Assembly (NCBI GenBank): GCA_040509055.1
Contig: JBEVLT010000016.1
Coordinates: 1-17,826 of the forward strand
Origin: JAJKIP01 sp040509055
GTDB lineage: Bacteria; Bacteroidota; Bacteroidia; Chitinophagales; Chitinophagaceae
Direction: 5' to 3'
Length of the DNA: 17,826 bases
Shown: one piece after another, positions 14,466-17,826 of the stretch
Position numbering within the stretch: position 1 is the stretch's first letter
Layout: each line of letters opens with the position of its first letter
Notes under the pieces: model-generated
The model's database searches: none
What the model saw: only the letters and a program-made list of their open reading frames with translations
Told to the model about the DNA's origin: nothing
Translations under genes and position numbers: made by a program

Positions 14466-14943
14466 TATTTTCCGTCACTTTTTGGCGTCTGTAGCTCTTT
14501 ACAATAGTAGCAATAAAAAAGACATGACCGATTGCCAGCAATCCCAGGGTGAGATAACGCACGACCCGGTTAAACGTCTCCATGAAGGTAACATAATCAT
14601 TGCCACGCATGAAATTGAAGGACCATCTTACCAGAATCAATACCGATAAAGGCAGTATGACGAACACAACAAAGCTCGTCCAGACATGAAGATGCACCCA
14701 TGCTCTTTTTTGTATCCGGTATCGGATCAACCAGTAGATAATAACTTCCGCAACAGGCAGCACCGTCCAGAATATCAGGGCAAAAGACAGAAAATTATAC
14801 CGGTATGAACTGCCTCCGTATTGGTTAGACAGCCGGGTCAGCGTATAATACGAAAAACCGAGGGTGGCCAACCGGAATATGGCGATGACCAGCATTATCC
14901 GGAAACCGAACAGAAAACGCCTGGATCGGTTCCGGCCCTGCAC
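14425..14943 (-). CDS. Four-helix membrane protein of unknown function
   Basis: 172 residues from a GTG at 14943, immediately after the pntB stop codon (TAAGTG). An ATG at 14895 (residue 17) is the alternative, but the GTG keeps a basic lead (RNRSRRFLFGFR) that fits a cytoplasmic N-terminus. Four hydrophobic helices are predicted at about 16-36, 53-73, 86-106 and 129-149, ending in a charged cytoplasmic tail (KSYRRQKVTENN). I recognise no family. Its 3' end overlaps the rsmF-like gene by 41 bases. Abutting pntB and overlapping the next gene implies translational coupling, but not a shared function. Composition looks like that of the neighbours. Confidence 0.7.
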   Translation of the reverse strand: MQGRNRSRRFLFGFRIMLVIAIFRLATLGFSYYTLTRLSNQYGGSSYRYNFLSFALIFWTVLPVAEVIIYWLIRYRIQKRAWVHLHVWTSFVVFVILPLSVLILVRWSFNFMRGNDYVTFMETFNRVVRYLTLGLLAIGHVFFIATIVKSYRRQKVTENNEVPAGLLDEFVS

Positions 14944-16404
14944 TTACAAACTTTTGATTTCCGCGATCAGGTCCTGCAGTACTTTTTTGGCATCGCCAAA
15001 GAGCATGGAGGTCTTGGGACGGAAGAACAGGTCGTTTTCGATGCCGGCATAACCCGGTTTCATGCTGCGCTTGTTCACGATCACGTTTTTGGCCAGCTCC
15101 ACATCCAGAATCGGCATGCCGTAGATCGGCGAAGAAGGATCGCTTTTGGCAGCCGGGTTCACCACGTCGTTGGCGCCCAGGATCAGTACCACGTCGGTGG
15201 TAGGGAACTCTTCATTGGCCTGCTCCATTTCCATCAGCTTTTCATAGCTCACGTCGGCCTCGGCCAGCAATACGTTCATGTGACCGGGCATACGGCCTGC
15301 TACCGGGTGAATGGCATACCTCACATTCACGCCTTTTTCTTCCAGCAGCTTTTCCAGCTCATGGCAGGCATGCTGCGCCTGGGCCACGGCCAGCCCGTAG
15401 CCGGGCACGATCATTACCTTGCTGGCATAGCTCATGACCACGGCCGTATCGCTCAGGCTGATCTCCTTGTAGAGTCCCTGTTCTTTTGTGCCGCCTCCGC
15501 CGGGTCCTGCTTTACTGCCGCCAAACGAGCCGATCAGCACATTGGCCAGCGAGCGGTTCATGGCCTTGCACATCAGGATGGTCAGCAGCGTGCCGGCCGC
15601 ACCCACGAGGATACCGCCGGTCAGCATTACTTTGTTATCATACAGGAAACCGCCGCAGGCTGCCGCCACGCCGGTAAACGAGTTGAGCAGGGAAATAACC
15701 ACCGGCATGTCTGCGCCGCCGATCGGGAACACGAAGAATATGCCGTATAGCAGCGACAGCGCAAAGATCACGTAGAACAAATAGGCATTCGAAGCATTGA
15801 AATCGATGACCAGGTAGGTAGCCAGCCCCAGTATGGCGATCATCAATACGATATTGAAGATATGCTGCCCTTTAAAAGAGAAATCTTTTACTTTCCCGTT
15901 CAGCTTGCCCCAGGCGATCATGCTGCCGGCGAAAGAAACCGAACCGATGATCAGCCCGGCCAGGATGATGACCAGGAACCCTGCCGAGTAGCTGTTGTGC
16001 AACTCCATGTGCAGCTCCCTGAATATTTCTTCGAAATCCGTCAGCTTGGAAACCGGCTCGCGGAAATGATTGAACTCCACGATCGAGATCAGCGCCGCGC
16101 AGGCACCGCCCATCCCGTTGAACAGGCTCACCATTTCGGGCATGGCTGTCATCTTCACTTTCCTCGCAGCCAGGAAACCGACTACCGTACCGATGGCGAT
16201 ACCACCGAATATCCAGCCGTAGTTGCCGAGTTTCCGCCCGTTCTCTTCATAAAGAAAGATGGTGCCCAGGATAGCAATGGCCATACCGCCGGCCGCCACC
16301 AGGTTGCCTTTGCGGGCAGATGCCGGGTTGGACAGCATTTTCAGGCCTATGATAAAAGTAACCGACCCGATCAGGTAGCAAAGTGTCAGCACGTTCAATT
16401 CCAT
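14944..16404 (-). CDS. pntB: NAD(P) transhydrogenase subunit beta
   Basis: 486 residues (E. coli PntB is 462). The membrane domain dII covers about residues 1-285, with conserved MPEMVSLFNGMGG (88-100), IGGADMPVVISLLNSFTG (228-245) and MCKAMNRS (278-285). A 30-residue polar loop at 110-139 accounts for much of the extra length. The NADP(H)-binding domain dIII (about 310-486) has VPGYGLAVAQAQ (333-344), HPVAGRMPGHMNVLLAEA (366-383), GANDVVNPAA (410-419) and KRSMKPGYAG (445-454). With PntAA and PntAB it drives NADP+ reduction by NADH using the ion gradient across the inner membrane. The membrane histidine found in E. coli PntB (H91) is Asn96 here. Confidence 0.96.
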   Translation of the reverse strand: MELNVLTLCYLIGSVTFIIGLKMLSNPASARKGNLVAAGGMAIAILGTIFLYEENGRKLGNYGWIFGGIAIGTVVGFLAARKVKMTAMPEMVSLFNGMGGACAALISIVEFNHFREPVSKLTDFEEIFRELHMELHNSYSAGFLVIILAGLIIGSVSFAGSMIAWGKLNGKVKDFSFKGQHIFNIVLMIAILGLATYLVIDFNASNAYLFYVIFALSLLYGIFFVFPIGGADMPVVISLLNSFTGVAAACGGFLYDNKVMLTGGILVGAAGTLLTILMCKAMNRSLANVLIGSFGGSKAGPGGGGTKEQGLYKEISLSDTAVVMSYASKVMIVPGYGLAVAQAQHACHELEKLLEEKGVNVRYAIHPVAGRMPGHMNVLLAEADVSYEKLMEMEQANEEFPTTDVVLILGANDVVNPAAKSDPSSPIYGMPILDVELAKNVIVNKRSMKPGYAGIENDLFFRPKTSMLFGDAKKVLQDLIAEIKSL

Positions 16405-16410
16405 GTGTAA

Positions 16411-16458
16411 CTATTTATGGCATGAACCAAAGAGCAGCGCCCTTTGTCCGGCCTGCAT
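16411..16458 (-). CDS. Possible mini-ORF filling the pntAB-pntB gap
   Basis: An ATG shares one base with the pntAB stop codon (TAATG) and opens a 15-codon frame, MQAGQRALLFGSCHK, whose stop (16411-16413) lies six bases before the pntB ATG. It occupies nearly all of the 53-base gap. It could carry ribosomes across by termination and reinitiation, or be chance. The gap also holds a CAAAG/CTTTG inverted repeat (16428-16432, 16442-16446). No conserved product is suggested. Confidence 0.2.
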   Translation of the reverse strand: MQAGQRALLFGSCHK

Positions 16459-16769
16459 TATTTCTTTTTCTTTTTAAACATCTCCAGCATCCGGTCGGTG
16501 ACCACAAACCCGCCCACCACGTTCAGCGTACCCAGCACTACGGCCAGGAAGCCCAGGATCAGGGCCAGGTAATTATCATGCTCGGCTTTGCCCATCACGA
16601 TGATGGCGCCGATGATCACCACGCCGTGAATGGCATTGGCCCCGCTCATCAGCGGTGTGTGCAGCACGCTCGGTACACGGCCGATCACTTCGATGCCCAC
16701 GAAGATCATCAGGATCACGATGTAGATGATCTGCTGGTTCTCGGTTATCCAGGAAAGTATCGAATTCAT
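16458..16769 (-). CDS. pntAB: NAD(P) transhydrogenase subunit alpha part 2 (membrane)
   Basis: 103 residues, the small separate membrane subunit found in three-gene transhydrogenases such as that of Rhodospirillum rubrum. It has three hydrophobic helices at about 12-30, 45-60 and 66-90 and the conserved segment RVPSVLHTPLMSGANAIHG (31-49). His48 is in the middle membrane helix where the E. coli protein has serine. The C-terminus is a run of five lysines encoded by an A-rich stretch. It sits 31 bases after pntAA and 53 bases before pntB, so the three are one operon. Confidence 0.95.
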   Translation of the reverse strand: MNSILSWITENQQIIYIVILMIFVGIEVIGRVPSVLHTPLMSGANAIHGVVIIGAIIVMGKAEHDNYLALILGFLAVVLGTLNVVGGFVVTDRMLEMFKKKKK

Positions 16770-16800
16770 ACTATAAACATTCAGGTTTGAAATGTAACGG

Positions 16801-17826
16801 CTACAGGCTTTTTACCCGCTCATGCACCACCTCACCGCCGTGTGTGATGCAGCTTCCTTTTACCAGGTCGTCTTCCCAGTTCAGGTTCAGCTGGCCTTCC
16901 CTGGTTGTGATCAGCTGCAGAAAGTTCAGCACATTCTTCCCGTACATCTTGCTGGCATCGCCCGGCATGGTAGCCGGCAGGTTGCTGTTGCCGTATATCG
17001 TTACCCCGTTGTACAGAACGGTTTCATTGTTTTGGGTCACCGGTGTGTTGCCGCCGGTAGCTGCCGCAATATCGATGATCACCGACCCGTTGCGCATCGT
17101 TTTCAGCATCTCTTCGGGGATCAGGATGGGAGCCTTTTTACCGGGTATCTGCGCCGTGGTGATGACGATATCGGCTTTGGCGATGCTATCGGCGATCCGC
17201 TGCTGCTGCTTTTGTTTGTATTCCTCGGTTTGCTCCACGGCATACCCGCCGGCTTTGGACGCATCGGCAGCGCCTTCCACCTCGATAAATTTGGCGCCAA
17301 GGCTCATCACTTCTTCCTTCACTGCGGGGCGCGTATCGAACACTTCCACCACTGCACCCAGCCGTCTTGCCGTGGCAATGGCCTGCAGGCCTGCCACTCC
17401 CGCTCCCAGGATAAGCATTTTGGCCGGCGCAATGCTGCCTGCTGCCGTCATGAACATGGGAAAATAGCGGGGATATAATGTAGCGGCCGTCAGCACAGCT
17501 TTGTAACCCGCTATATTGGCCTGCGAGCTCAATACGTCCATCGCCTGCGCCCGGGTAGTCCGGGGCAGCATATCCAGCGAGAAGACGGTGAGGCCGGCAG
17601 CGGCCCATTGTTTTACACGGCCGGCATGGAACAGGGGTTGGTATACACCGATGAGTACGGCAGATGACGGGATGATGGTTTCAGGGTCATGGATCGCCAG
17701 CAGGACCTGCGAAGCGGCCAGCACTTCTTCCCTGCTTTTGATGACGGCGCCTGCCTTTTCATATTCTGCATTGCTGCAGAAAGATCGTTCACCGGCCCCG
17801 TTTTCCACCCAGATGATAATTCCTTT
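16801..17826 (-). CDS. pntAA: NAD(P) transhydrogenase subunit alpha part 1, 5' end cut by window edge
   Basis: The frame is open through the right edge (first visible residues KGIIIWVENGAGERSF), giving 341 residues plus a stop. Only the N-terminal 30-40 residues should be missing, as the ENGAGE segment normally follows the first strand and helix. The in-frame GTG at 17808 is an internal valine, not the start. This is the soluble NAD(H)-binding domain dI. Visible features include the RQD-loop region MLPRTTRAQAMDVLSSQ, the dinucleotide fold ILGAGVAGLQAIATARRLGA, VFDTRPAVKEEV, and the mobile loop near YAVEQTEEYKQKQQQRIAD. It is the first gene of the pnt operon. Confidence 0.95.
   Translation of the reverse strand, partial: KGIIIWVENGAGERSFCSNAEYEKAGAVIKSREEVLAASQVLLAIHDPETIIPSSAVLIGVYQPLFHAGRVKQWAAAGLTVFSLDMLPRTTRAQAMDVLSSQANIAGYKAVLTAATLYPRYFPMFMTAAGSIAPAKMLILGAGVAGLQAIATARRLGAVVEVFDTRPAVKEEVMSLGAKFIEVEGAADASKAGGYAVEQTEEYKQKQQQRIADSIAKADIVITTAQIPGKKAPILIPEEMLKTMRNGSVIIDIAAATGGNTPVTQNNETVLYNGVTIYGNSNLPATMPGDASKMYGKNVLNFLQLITTREGQLNLNWEDDLVKGSCITHGGEVVHERVKSL

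Noticed and set aside
14821..15750. 309-codon plus-strand frame opposite pntB
   Set aside because: A His-rich shadow of the transhydrogenase gene with no family match.
1..17826. Defence system, CRISPR array, prophage or transposon
   Set aside because: No spaced repeats, transposase, integrase, nuclease or phage-like genes are present; every sizeable gene has a housekeeping or cell-envelope explanation, apart from two unknown membrane proteins.

Overview
The window looks like a core-genome segment of a Bacteroidota bacterium, most likely Chitinophagaceae or a close relative. This is inferred from the gene families and arrangement, the scarcity of Shine-Dalgarno sequences, and upstream motifs close to the Bacteroidota -7 element TAnnTTTG. 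No taxonomic search was run. Coding density is high: 17 protein genes are supported, two of them cut by the window edges. I see no tRNA, rRNA, CRISPR array, insertion sequence or prophage. No gene-free stretch exceeds 300 bases; the longest is 3615-3892 (278 bases).

Left part (1-6053). yigZ (partial) and ribD form a minus-strand pair joined by an ATGA overlap. prmC diverges from ribD across 33 bases that carry a -7-like motif on each strand. prmC then meets a minus-strand exbB-exbD pair tail to tail. Upstream of exbB lies a 278-base gap with a good intrinsic terminator and several nested inverted repeats, a candidate structured RNA. Next on the minus strand come an SPFH/band-7 membrane protein and a secreted protein with an OmpA-like C-terminal domain.

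Middle (6054-11306). An LLM-class flavin oxidoreductase gene (plus) abuts pepT (minus), with the two stop codons back to back. A short SlyD-type FKBP prolyl isomerase gene lies upstream of pepT on the same strand. Diverging from it is a plus-strand pair, a NamZ-like DUF1343 (GH171) putative lipoprotein and fmt, six bases apart.

Right part (11301-17826). A minus-strand run reads, in transcription order: pntAA (partial), pntAB, pntB, a small four-helix membrane protein, an RsmF/NSUN-type rRNA m5C methyltransferase, a secreted LysM protein, and a membrane protein with a cysteine-less zinc-ribbon-like N-terminus. The three-subunit transhydrogenase makes NADPH at the expense of the ion gradient. 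The other functions are housekeeping: riboflavin synthesis, translation termination and initiation, rRNA modification, protein folding, peptide breakdown, cell-wall work and energising outer-membrane transport.

I found no obvious new defence or mobile system. The most interesting leads are the structured non-coding stretch before exbB, the hairpin after the LysM gene, the cysteine-less zinc-ribbon relative, a histidine in PntAB rather than PntB, and a mini-ORF that fills the pntAB-pntB gap.
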